From: Sipunculus nudus
Taxonomy: Eukaryota > Annelida > Sipuncula > Golfingiida > Sipunculidae
Assembly: GCA_026874595.1 (NCBI GenBank)
Contig: CM049316.1
Location: 33,675,339 to 33,739,338 of the forward strand
Length of the DNA: 64,000 bases
Direction: 5' to 3'
The notes below the pieces were generated by a model. The model saw only the letters and a list, made by a program, of their open reading frames with translations, was not told the origin of the DNA and searched no databases. This document shows, piece after piece, positions 35,241-47,800 of this stretch. The stretch's first letter is position 1. Each line of letters begins with the position of its first letter. Position numbers and translations under genes: made by a program.

Positions 35241-37281
35241 CGAAATGGAACTCACAGATGTACATCGTTAGATTAAGAATTAGATAAGAGAGCATAAAAA
35301 TTGGAGGCGTTAACTTCACAAAAAACACCTTAAATAAAATAAAATAAAATATAGGTGTAATCTCGTTAGAATTCAAGAGATCCGTTCCACCAGGTAATGG
35401 TGGTTATAATAACATATCATTTTATCACGTTGTTACATTCATTTCCTTTAACAGACAGTGTCACCAACAGGCCATGCACCTATACTTCAAAAATTGCGAT
35501 GCATTTTATTCTAATTCGAAATGTTTTAAATTCATGGTATCTTTCTGTCTTCACTATTTTCCCGGAGTCCGTATATATGTGTTTGACTGTCCATGTCAAC
35601 CCGGCTAATGCTAGCCGTGAAAACACGACTCAGTAAGCACTTCAACCCTTGCCGTAAAGTGACTTCTGTCAGAGGGCCGAAATGGCGCTAGGACAATGCC
35701 ATATTCGAACGTATAACTTACACAAACTTTTAGAATCATCCTAAAACAATAATGTCAATGAGTAAATTCGAATATCAAATCGAGGAGAGCACCTTTACAA
35801 GTGTGCGCCCTCTATCACGAAAACGAGGGAACAGCGACACATTGACAAGTTACTAACTGGGTTTCTGTATTTGCAGTGCGATCGCAAGTGAAGCCTTACC
35901 TCACACTGCGCGGTATCGAACTTTGTAGACCACCGCTCCGCTTGATAGGGTTTATGGCGATTGAAATTGAAACCTCACAATAAATTGGGGGTTCTATAAA
36001 TACCCAAGCGGCGCAGGTATAACTGTAGTGCAGATGACACTTTAGTCCGTTCTAATATTTTGGATAAGAATTATTTCAAGGCAAAATCCATAAACATGGG
36101 TGTGTTGTTGTACGAACTTCACTTAATAATTAAAAGTGCCCATTCGCCTGCCTTTAGAAACAAAATTGTGTGATTTCTGGTTTCCTCGATATTAAGGGTC
36201 TAAGAGTAATTAGAGTTATGAAAAGTTCTTATAACGCCCCAACAGGATGTATGAACTTGTTTATCAACAATGTAAACATAGCAATGTTGATAAACGGGTA
36301 AAATATAACCTAAGGTGGTAGATTGTATAAATGGGGAGGTAGAAAGTTAACTTTTCGCAAAACGCCATTTGCAAAGCTCTGGCTTATCTGACTTGCCGCA
36401 AGGCAAGATGCCTTTGCTGAGTTTTTTTAATATTTTAGCGGGCCCCCTATAATATAAACTTGTTTCAAAACAAGCAGCCTGTGTGCTGTGATAATAACTT
36501 TTTATGGACTATTTTTATAAAATGCTCCAAGGGATTATACCTTTAGGACTGGGCCCCTTATTATTTTGGTAGCGTGTGAAATGTAAACAGAAGGCGTTTT
36601 CTTGAAATGCAACAACATACGTTTTTACAGTTTGACAGTTGAGGAAAGCAATCCAGGCCGTCCCACAGTACCTAACTGGAAAAGGTTCGATTTGAGTTGT
36701 TCTCAACGACCTTTGCCGAAAGAGTTGCCTCCCCATGTACAGCACCCTTCGACCAAACTGCATCTCCTGTTTCCAGCAGGTGAGCAGTAATGGTCTAGGC
36801 TAATTAATACATTCACTTACCACTAATTGCAACATAATTTATTTCAATGAGCTTTCCAAAACGCCATACTAAAAATCCTTCAGGGAAGATATGTCTTATT
36901 TGTATACTATACAAATTAGCTTCCGCCATCAGTAAAAATTCATTTTTTTCTCTAGCTATGTACATAAGAACGCAATTTAGATAAATAAAGTGTCCAAACC
37001 AATGTTTCAAGGTTATTGAACACGACAGACATAATTGCAAATTGAAATTGATATTGAAATTAAATCAACCAAGCTCAAGACATACAATTGATAAATAGGG
37101 AGGCTAGCGTTGGGCGTAGCGTTAAAGTTCCATATAATCGTAAATTCAAATGTGTCTGCAGATTGCCTCATTTTCTCTATAAATACAAAGGGGGACACGT
37201 GATTGTGGTATCTATCATGAATATGCAAGCCCTGTGGACCCGTCTTAAAGGTTACCCCTAGTTGTCTCCGCCAAGAGGGTA
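35241..37281. other. Long interval without recognised gene
   Basis: Short frames only, for example around 36515-36790 and 37013-37228, none with identifiable content. Composition is mixed, with a less AT-rich segment at 35580-35960. Confidence 0.45.
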
Positions 37282-37380
37282 TGCGTTCATTCCCTTTCGT
37301 GTGTGTGTGTGTGTGTGTGTGTGTTTGACTGCGCTTGTGTGTGTTTATTCACATCATAACTCATTCAATCATGAACGGAA
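37282..37380 (+). repeat. GCGTTCATTCCC/GT-rich repeat, copy 2
   Basis: Same order as 28750-28845: GCGTTCATTCCCTTTCGTGT, a (GT)n tract (about 37300-37324), TTCACATCATAACTCATTCA, then ATCATGAACGGAAT. Confidence 0.65.
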
Positions 37381-39279
37381 TCCCCTTAAATGCTTAGGGC
37401 CTTTCGGGAACTGGCCAAGGAAGGATCGATACGATTTTGGTGTGTTTCCAGCATCTTCTTCGGATTTGTGGGCGTCGTCAAGGAATATAGTACAATCACT
37501 TATGCACGAATAAACCTGGGAATATGGGTCAAGATATAAGTGAATGCAAACCCGGCCCAAGCCTCGTGCGCCACGCTGTTCAGGTCACGGTTGGGCCCCT
37601 GAACTTCGGAGTGAGGATATCTAGTGATTCTCTGCAATATACGGTTTGTGCACACCGGCAATTTCAAACTGCGCATAGCGGTTTTGACACTTGTACTTTC
37701 AGTTTCGTGTGAACAGAACATGTTATAGTTGGCCTTTCCCATGGAGCCCCAATTAAAATAAAACCGACCAATTAAAAAAAAGACATTACAGACACGATGC
37801 CACCAGGAGGGTATACGTTCATTCCCGGCACCATAGTTTCTGCTAGCTGTCGGCTGCTTTCCCGTCACTCTTCCTGATTAGATCTACCTTTTCTTTGAGA
37901 GCAAGTTCATGTCTTTTCTTGGTCGCCATAATGGTCAAAGTGATTGGGACGGAATATACGTAACATTTTATACATGTAACAATGTTTATTTTTCCTTCAT
38001 AAATATTCATGTATGAGTAAATTGTGCGATATATGCCGCACTATTTTCGTTTGATGTACGTGTTCACAAGGACATTAAAGAAAGTTTAAAGATCAACAGT
38101 TTACCCAACTTTTTTTGATGACATAATCATCGGGACCCGCTGGTTGGCATTCGTTAATTAAATGACAAAAACCCTGTTTATGATCGGCTCGCACGACTGA
38201 TTCACAAACATAAACGCAGGTGGGAACACATGCCTTTCTAATGTGCATACTAATGAAGCTGTGTGGGGGTAGAGCGACGCTGATAACGTATCAAACTACT
38301 CAGTCACGGTCGAGTGGTTACTAATTTACAGACAGGAATATGTGAGAGCGGACAATAATGTAATGATATTGAGGCCAGGAGTGGCCGCTCGATTTGTCAC
38401 TGCCACTGACCGTAATTGAGGCGTTTCCCGGCCTGCAGGACCGAGAAACCTGGCCGTAATACGGAATAGAGGAGTGACCATAACTGACAACAAAATGATT
38501 ATGAAATAAAACGGTCGGAAATTCGGGACCGGAAAATCTGACTGTTATAGACGTATTGACCGTTATTGAGGCGTGGCCGTTAGCAGGCGTTCTAATGTAC
38601 ATGATTTTTTTTACAAACGCTATTTGGCATATTTAAATTAACGTTTTAGTTCGATGCAGTTCACAAACCTTAGCAACACATCTACATTAATTTAAACAAG
38701 CTTTATGTACTTTATGAATTTTCACCCTACAGACATCAACATATTATAAATTATTCAATGTTTGGACTTTCAAGTTAATATCAAAATTTTGGAGAAATAT
38801 AAATATTTTAGCCCGCCACTCGTAAAGTTATATTACGTTGTGCAAAGAAATTGAAGAGAACAAAAGTTCCTCATATTTTTGTGAAAGGTGCTTCAAATTC
38901 CCTCATTAGTTTACATATTTAAAATGTTCTCTATAGAAGAGGACATCTGGATCCGCCATTGTTTCCCGCAGTAACCTCACCGATATAAAAATAAATTATT
39001 TTAATGAACACATCATTTGGGTGATTTTGAATGGTTTCTAAATAACGTGAAAGCGATCATCGGAAAAGCCCAACTTATTTCGGCAAAGATCGGAAGATCA
39101 TATTAACAGCCACGTGATTACGCAAATTATTAAAAAAAAAAAACAAACGATGGCTTTTCTTCCCTTTACCTACACTAAATATATTTTTTCAGCTTACGCC
39201 ACCACATCCAGTTTTTTTTTAATATTGCAATTCGTACATAACTATTTGCATCCATCTTGATCTGGTATAGACGATTTAC
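37381..39279. other. Non-coding, no gene seen
   Basis: A less AT-rich patch at 38330-38590 holds imperfect copies of GACCGTNATTGAGGCGT (about 38408 and 38562). Otherwise nothing was recognised. Confidence 0.45.
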
Positions 39280-39657
39280 GATGAAGACAGTAAGGACGGT
39301 AGTGGTAATAGTTGTAACGATAATGTTAGTGACGATGAAGACAGTAAGGAAGATAGTGATAATAGTGGCAGTGGTAATGTAAGTGACGATGAAGACAGTA
39401 AGGACGGTAGTGGTAATAGTTGTTACGATAATGTTAGTGACGATGAAGACAGTAAGGAAGATAGTGATAATAGTGGCAATGGTAATGTAAGTGACGATGA
39501 AGACAGTAAGGACGGTAGTGGTAATAGTTGTTACGATAATGTAAGTGACGATGAAGACAGTAAGGGCGGTAGTGGTAATAGTGGCAACGGTAATGTTAGT
39601 GACGATGAAGATAGAAACGACGATATTGGTAGTAGTGGCGCCTGGCAATGGTAATAG
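39280..39657 (+). repeat. 54-bp codon-periodic minisatellite
   Basis: GATGAAGACAGTAAG-type starts lie at 39280, 39334, 39388, 39442, 39496, 39550 and 39604, exactly 54 bases apart. One plus frame reads acidic repeats of the type VSDDEDSKDGSGNS. It grades into the 57-bp array through a diverged stretch (39658-40320) of GRT-type triplets. Confidence 0.92.
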
Positions 39658-42600
39658 TGACTGTAATTATGATTGTTCGGATTGCAGTTGTAATAGTTGT
39701 AACGGTTGTGTCAGTGACTGTTATAATGATAGTGGTGATGATAGTTGTAAAAGTTGCAACGGTTGTCTAAAGTGACTGCGGTGGTATTGGGGATGGTAGT
39801 TGTTATTTTTAGGAACGTTAGTTTTAGTAACGGTGATAACATTGGGGATGGAAGTGGTATTAGTGGAAACATATGGCGTGAATGACGGGAATGATGATAT
39901 GGGGGATGGTAGTGGTAACAGTGGAAATGGTGGTGTTAGTGACGGTGATGACAGTGGGACCGTAGTGGTAATAGTGAAACGGTGGTTTTACCGACGATGA
40001 AGATAGTGAGGATGTCAGTGGTTAAAGTTGCAAGGGTGGAGATAGTGACGGCGATAAAATTGGAGATGGTAGTAGTAATAGTGGGAACGGTAGTGTTAAT
40101 GACGGTAATGATTATGCTGGGGATAGTTGTGGTAATAGTAGTAACGGTAGTGTTAGTGACGGTTATGATTATGGTGATAATGGTTGTGGTAATAGTGGGA
40201 ACGGTAGTGTTATTGAAGGTAATGGTTATGGTGGGGATGGTTGTGGTAATAATTGTAATGTTAGTGTCAGTTATGTTGATGAAATTAGGGAAAGTATTGG
40301 TATTTGTGGCAACAATGGTGAAACAGAAGGTAATAATGATAGTGGGGATGGTAGTGATAATTGTGGAAACGATGGTGTTAGTGACAGTAATAATGATAGT
40401 GGGGATGGTAGTGATAATTGTGGAAACGATGGTGTTAGTGACAGTAATAATGATAGATGGGATGGTAGTGATAATTTTGGAAACGATGGTGTTAGTGACA
40501 GTAATAATGATAGATGGGATGGTAGTGATAATTGTGGCAACGATGGTGTTAGTGACGGTAATAATGATAGATGGGATGGTAGTGATAATTGTGGCAACGA
40601 TGGTGTTAGTGACAGTAATAATGATAGTGGGGATGGTAGTGATAATTGTGGAAACGATGGTGTTAGTGACAGTAATAATGATAGTGGGGATGGTAGTGAT
40701 AATTGTGGAAACGATGGTGTTAGTGACAGTAATAATGATAGATGGGATGGTAGTGATAATTTTGGAAACGATGGTGTTAGTGACAGTAATAATGATAGAT
40801 GGGATGGTAGTGATAATTGTGGCAACGATGGTGTTAGTGACGGTAATAATGATAGATGGGATGGTAGTGATAATTGTGGCAACGATGGTGTTAGTGACAG
40901 TAATAATGATAGTGGGGATGGTAGTGATAATTGTGGAAACGATGGTGTTAGTGACAGTAATAATGATAGATGGGATGGTAGTGATAATTGTGGCAACGAT
41001 GGTGTTAGTGACGGTAATAATGATAGATGGGATGGTAGTGATAATTGTGGCAACGATGGTGTTAGTGACAGTAATAATGATAGTGGGGATGGTAGTGATA
41101 ATTGTGGAAACGATGGTGTTAGTGACAGTAATAATGATAGATGGGATGGTAGTGATAATTGTGGCAACGATGGTGTTAGTGACGGTAATAATGATAGATG
41201 GGATGGTAGTGATAATTGTGGCAACGATGGTGTTAGTGACAGTAATAATGATAGTGGGGATGGTAGTGATAATTGTGGCAACGATGGTTTTAGTGACGGT
41301 CATAATGATAGTGGGGATGGTAGTGATAATTGTGACAACGATGGTGTTAGTGACGGTAATAATGATAGTGGGGATGGTAGTGATAATTGTGGAAACGATA
41401 GTGTTAGTGATGTTAATGATGATAGTGGGGATGGTAGTGATAATTGTGGCAACGATGGTTTTAGTGACGGTCATAATGATAGTGGGGATGGTAGTGATAA
41501 TTGTGGAAACGATAGTGTTAGTGATGTTAATGATGATAGTGGGGATGGTAGTGATAATTGTGGCAACGATGGTTTTAGTGACGGTCATAATGATATTGGG
41601 GATGGTAGTGATAATTGTGGAAACGATAGTGTTAGTGATGTTAATGATGGTAGTGGGGATGGTAGTTATAATTGTGGCAACGGCGATGTTAGTGACGGTA
41701 ATAACGATAGTAAGGGTGGTAGTGATAATTGTGGCAACGATGGTGTTAGTGACAGTAATAATGATAGTGGGGATGGTAGTGATAATTGTGGCAACGATGG
41801 TTTTAGTGACGGTCATAATGATAGTGGGGATTATAGTGATAATTGTGACAACGATGGTGTTAGTGACGGTAATAATGATAGTGGGGATGGTAGTGATAAT
41901 TGTGGAAACGATAGTGTTAGTGATGTTAATGATGATAGTGGGGATGGTAGTGATAATTGTGGCAACGATGGTGTTAGTGACAGTAATAATGATAGTGGGG
42001 ATGGTAGTGATAATTGTGGCAACGATGGTTTTAGTGACGGTCATAATGATAGTGGGGATGGTAGTGATAATTGTGACAACGATGGTGTTAGTGACGGTAA
42101 TAATGATAGTGGGGATGGTAGTGATAATTGTGGAAACGATAGTGTTAGTGATGTTAATGATGATAGTGGGGATGGTAGCGATAATTGTGGCAACGATGGT
42201 TTTAGTGACGGTCATAATGATAGTGGGGATGGTAGTGATAATTGTGGAAACGATATTGTTAGTGATGTTAATGATGATAGTGGGGATGGTAGTGATAATT
42301 GTGACAACGATGGTTTTAGTGACGGTCATAATGATAGTGGGGATGGTAGTGATAATTGTGGAAACGATAGTGTTAGTGATGTTAATGATGGTAGTGGGGA
42401 TGGTAGTTATAATTGTGGCAACGGCGGTGTTAGTGACGGTAATAACGATAGTAGGGGTGGTAGTGATAATTTTGGCAACGTCGGTATTAGTGACGGTAAT
42501 AATGATAGTGGGGATGGTAGTGATGATTGTGACAATGATGGTTTTAGTGACGGTCATAATGATAGTGGGGATGGCAGTGATACTAGTAGCTGTGGCAACG

Positions 42601-42790
42601 GTGGTGTTAATGACGGAAATGATGATAGTGGAGATGGTAGTGATAATTGTGACAACGGTGCTGTTAGTGACGGTAATAATGATAGTGGGGATGGTTGTGG
42701 TAACTGTGATAACGGTAGTGATTATGGTGGGGATCGTTGTGGTAATTGTGGCAACCGTGGTGTCAGTGATGGTGATGATAATGTGATGGT
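39658..42790. repeat. 57-bp minisatellite array, open in several frames
   Basis: From about 40330 the unit (57 bases, e.g. GATAGTGGGGATGGTAGTGA + TAATTGTGGCAACGATGGTG + TTAGTGACGGTAATAAT) repeats about 43 times with point variants and no net frame change. Nearly all triplets are of the purine-purine-pyrimidine type. Long open frames therefore exist on both strands (973 codons minus, 934 and 336 codons in others), and a third plus frame reads DSGDGSDNCGNDGVSDGNN. Several mutually exclusive open frames point to low-complexity structure rather than a protein-coding gene. The array begins only about 85 bp beyond the stop codon of the protease gene. Confidence 0.93.
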
Positions 42791-42874
42791 AATGGGTATA
42801 TTTTAACTGTGGTAAATAGTGACGGTAATGATTAACAACAGAACTGCCTATCAACATGGATTTTGTTTCAATGT

Positions 42875-43033
42875 TTAGTTACTGTCAATCCAGGAACGGA
42901 AAGTAGTGACACGAGCGTACACGTTGGGGTACTCTGTCATGCAACTGCTGTCGATACTTGCAACCGCCCAGGACGTTACACCAACCACAAGCCAGTTTCC
43001 ATCCATGCAGTTTAGCGGTCCACCTGAATCACC
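42875..43033 (-). CDS. Serine protease exon 6 (Ser195)
   Basis: Acceptor TTATAG|GGT. It starts GDSGGPLNCMDGNWLVVGV, continues through TSWAVAS and YPNVYARV, and ends FRSWIDSN with TAA at 42877-42875. It contains the nucleophile Ser and the S1 wall residues (SWA, PN). The length of 53 codons including stop is normal for the last exon of this family. Confidence 0.95.
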   Translation of the reverse strand, partial: GDSGGPLNCMDGNWLVVGVTSWAVASIDSSCMTEYPNVYARVTTFRSWIDSN

Positions 43034-44821
43034 CTATAATACAAGCCAATCCATTAGAGATAGCCAGTTACAAAGAAATATATCAAGTCACTTTAAGGTA
43101 GATACTCAGTTACAAAGACATATCAAGTTATTTTTAGGTTGATACTCAGCTACAAATATTTATCAAGTTACTGTCAGGTCTTTTTATAAATATTATAATA
43201 TTACATGGCTAAGTTAAGAGACCATCATTTACATTAATTTGGTGTTTTCAAGATATTTTGCAAGTCTCAGTGGGCCAAAGATAAACTGTTTAGCGAAGAT
43301 TTTGCCAAATTTGCTAGATTTCAACGTCTCGGTGTTCAACCGGCCTCCGTTTAGTTTGTGTGTGTGTGGTTGTGTGCATACATTATCGTTTGAGTCTATG
43401 TGGTCAATGGAAACGTATTCGGATTTGGATTGGACTTTAATGTATCTTTTCCTTTATCAAATTTGCTAGATTTCAACTTCTCGGTGTTCAACGGGACTCC
43501 GTTTAGTTTGCGTGTGTGTGTGGTTGTGTGCATTCATTATCGTTTGAGTCCATGTGGTCAATGGAAACGTATTCGGATTTGGATTTGACTTTAATTTATC
43601 TTTACCTTTATCAAATTTGCTAGATTTCAACGTCTCGGTGTTCAACCGGCCTCCGTTTAGTTTGTGTGTGTGTGGTTGTGTGCATACATTATCGTTTGAG
43701 TCTATGTGGTCAATGGAAACGTATTCGGATTTGGATTGGACTTTAATTGATCTTTGCCTTTATTTTCAATAAATATTCAAAGTAATTACCACGGTACATA
43801 GACCTTTTAAAGCATACAGGTGTGAATTGTTGCTGGTCTCTTTGTGAGAGCACCGGAAACAGAATAATTATACTTATACACGTGACGAGTACCTGACAAA
43901 CTCCTTGCTGGCCGTTACCATGGATACAGATGTGTTGATCAAGTACGTTATCCTGAATATTTATGGGCATCCGGTTCCTGCATTCAGCGAGTGTCAATAC
44001 ATCAATCCTAACCTCTTGTAGTTGGTCGGGTATCGGACCATCATCTCCGTCTGAAAATGGAGAGTAATTTTGACGGTAAACGTCTCTTTATCCATTATCT
44101 AAACCTCTGGCACAGAGAACTCGATTGAAACTGAAAGTCATGTTAATGCAACGTATATCCCTTATCCGCGGAGGGGGGAGGCGGGAGCCTGGATTAACCG
44201 AAAGGGTGGGAGGTGCGACATGATGCACGTGGTTGAGATGGAGGTGGGAAGCATAGAGCCACTGGCTAAAGAGTGTATCTGTATATGTCACAGACATTTG
44301 ACACAGTGGAATTATTTTTTCGGGGGGGGGGGGGGGGGGGTGAGGGGGATGCTGACCATATTACAAGAAGACCCGTCCCCAGACTGTCGTATTAGCATAC
44401 CTGATCGTTACTCAAATTGGGTTTCCTTATTATTAGTGCCTATTCAATCAAAATATGCCGTTATCCGCTCAGACACGCCTTAAATATAACTTTTCAAACA
44501 TCCTAGCGTCCCGCTTTCACTGTTATCCGTAAAACGATTTGGGTATAAAACCTGCCATCTAGAAACGTCAGTTCACGACAGGACCTCGTCTAGAATGTAG
44601 ATGAATATTCAATTGTTATTAACACTGGGCCAAGTTATGTGGACGTCTACAGAAACACATGATGTGTACATAAATTAGCATTATTAGATGGTTAACCTTA
44701 ATGCCGGCCCAGTATTTAGATTGCACTGATTGTACTGAAAATTATACTATAAAAGTATTTTACTTGAAAATATCAACATATTTACATCAAATTTCATAAC
44801 TGTCTACTTTCACAGGCAGGC

Positions 44822-44872
<51 letters not shown>

Positions 44873-47800
44873 ACGGGGTGACATAAAAGCGGACCGAACT
44901 GTCTAGCTAGTGAAGCTTGCTAGAAAATATATAGAGGCCTAAGCACTTGACACAACGTAAGGTTGGAAGATATTATAAGCACTAGGAGACCCCTTCCCAA
45001 ACCATCGTTTTAGCATATCCGATCGGTGACCAAATTGGTTTTCCTTATTTTCAGTGCCTATTTACCAAAAATATGTCGTTGTCCGCGCAAAGTGCCATAA
45101 TTAGGTCCCTTTATCTTTACAAACATTTCCTAGCACCCCGCTTCCTCAATTGAATAAAAGTATTCCTCAACATTGCATGCAAAGTCGGGGGAGGGGGGGC
45201 AACCGCCCCTAATGTCAAAGGTTTTGCAATGTTCAACTGGCATTTCTACTTGTGTTGCAAGACAGGTATCAATTTATTTAGTTTACGTACGGAGTCTGCC
45301 CCAACCGGAAATCCAGCACTCGTTTCCGGCATAGTTTGGTCCACCAGTGGGAGCAAGGGAAGCGTAAGCGATAGCGCCACCTGCGTTGACGGCTGTTGCA
45401 AGAGTCATGGTCCCAACGTCGTTCGGAACACCAGGTCCAAAACGATCGAACCCGGGGTGCTAGAAAGAGGAGGAATTCAAGATGATTTACACGAATGTTT
45501 AAGTGTGTGTGTGTACAAAGTATCTAGAGGAAAGAGCAAATTTGTAATTTTTCAAAAGAACCTTTTTCTTTTCTTATTGGACCGTTTCTTTTGGACAATC
45601 AAAGAAAAATAAAAAAAAATCACAAAGTAACCCCGATAGGGGCAAACTGAATACCAAACTATGGTTGGAATAATGTTATATATGTGTCCCTACCTCAGTG
45701 GTCGAAGAGACCAAGGATTCAGCCTCATGGTCAGGGCTGGCTCCGATGTTTGAGGCACCAGCAAGAATACGGAACCCAGACCTTAGGTATAAAATGCAGA
45801 CACATTACAGAGAAGACAGTAATGAGAAGTAAATCTGAGGCTCATTACAGGAAACACAGTACTTAGGGGCAAAACTGAGGTATATTACAGAGAATATGGA
45901 TTGAGATTCATTACATAGAATACAAGTCAGAATACAGTACTGTTGAATAAAACTGAAGCACATAACAGAAAACACAGTACCGAGGGGTAAGCCGGTATTC
46001 AAGAGAATATAGTATTTAGGAATATAACTGAGGTACATAAAAGAGAATACAGTATAGCGTACTATAACTGAGGCACACAACAAAGAATACAGTACTGAGG
46101 ACTACAACTAAGCAACACAACAGAGAATACAGTACTGAGGACTACGACTCAGCAACATTACAGAGAATAGAGTACTGAGGACTACCACCCAGCAACATTA
46201 CCGAGAAAACAGTACTGATGACTACAACCGAGCAACATTACAGAGGATACAGTACTGAGGACTATCACCGAGCATCATTACAGAGAATACAGTAAAGAGG
46301 ACTACAACTGAGCAACATCACCGAGAAAACAGTACTGAGGACTACAACCGAGCAACATTATTGAGAATACAGTACTAAGGACTACAACTAAGCAACAGAA
46401 CAGAAAATACAGTCCTCAGGACTAAAACTAAGCAACATTACAAAGATTACAGTACTGAGGACTACAACCGAGCAACACAACAGAGAATACAGTACTGATG
46501 ACTACAACTAAGCAACACAACAGAGAATACAGTACTGAGGACTAAAACTAAGCAACATTACAGATAATACAGTACTGAGGACTGCAACCGAGCAACACAA
46601 CAGAGAATACAGTACTGAGGACTACAACTAAGCAACACAACAGAGAATACAGTACTGAGGACTACGACTCAGCAACATTACAGAGATTACAGTACTGAGG
46701 ACTACAACTATGCAACACAACAGAGAATACAGTACTGATGACTACGACTCAGCAACATTACAGAGAATAAGAGTTCTGAGGACTACAACTGAGCAACACA
46801 ACAGAGAATACAGTCCTGAGGAGTCAAACTGAGATATATTACAGAGAATATAGTCCTGAAAAGTCAAACTGAGGCACAGTACAAAGAATATAGTCCTGAG
46901 GAGTCAAACTGAGGCACAGTACAGATAATACAGTCCTGAGGAGTCAAACTGAAGTACATTACAAAGAATACAGTCCTGAGGAGTCAAACTGAAGCTCAGT
47001 TCGGAGAATACAGTCCTGAGGAGACAAACTGAGGTACAGTACAGAGAACAAAGTACAAGAGAATCTTGTATAAAACCCAGTCCATATCAGAGAATCCAGT
47101 CTAATAGGGGCACATTATAGAGAATCTTGTGAAAACTCCATGCAGATAAGAGATTCCAGTCCCAACAATTTAAAAGCGAGGCACATTCCAGGGAAAACTG
47201 ATACTCTCTTGTGTTAGGCACTGTATACTTTTATACTACACAGAAGCGGATCGGGGGGGGGGGGGGTCCAGGGGGTCCGGAACCCCCCTCTTTTCATCAG
47301 AAACTTTTTTTAGCGCTTCAGACAAAATTTTGCCGCCTGGACCCCCCTCTTTCAGACCTGAGGACCTTTTTTAAGTGTTTTCATTTGTCCTCCTGGGTTG
47401 GAACCCCATTTTCCTAAATCCTGGATCCGCCCCTGCTTCAGTCATTCTTTCGTGAAATATATAATAGATCCATTTCATATCTTCAAGAATAATACCAAGG
47501 CCAATTTGAAAATGTGTTGAAGTTATCATTGATGCGTGAGAATAACCTACCTTCCTTCCGTACAGTGGGCGGCGGTCAGAGCTTTGTTGGCCCCCAGGAG
47601 GGAGGAGCCGCACGTGTGTCTGTAGCCCAAACCCTCATCAATCTGGAGAGACAGTTGCCATGGCCAACGACCTTTTCCTGCCGGTCTACCACCCACGATA
47701 AAGGGGATGGCAGTATTCTCATGAAATGTTGCGATGGGAGGGCGTGCCTCGACTAAAATAATAATAAAAAACACATACACACAACATATTCAAATATTTT

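Noticed and set aside
39936-42857. 973-codon minus and 934-codon plus open frames as giant repeat proteins
   Set aside because: They overlap each other and further open frames in the same array. They exist because the unit is 57 bp (19 codons) of purine-purine-pyrimidine triplets, with no leader, domain or codon-level constraint visible.
45800-47190. CRISPR-like regular array
   Set aside because: There are no unique spacers. It is a continuous tandem minisatellite within a spliced animal gene.
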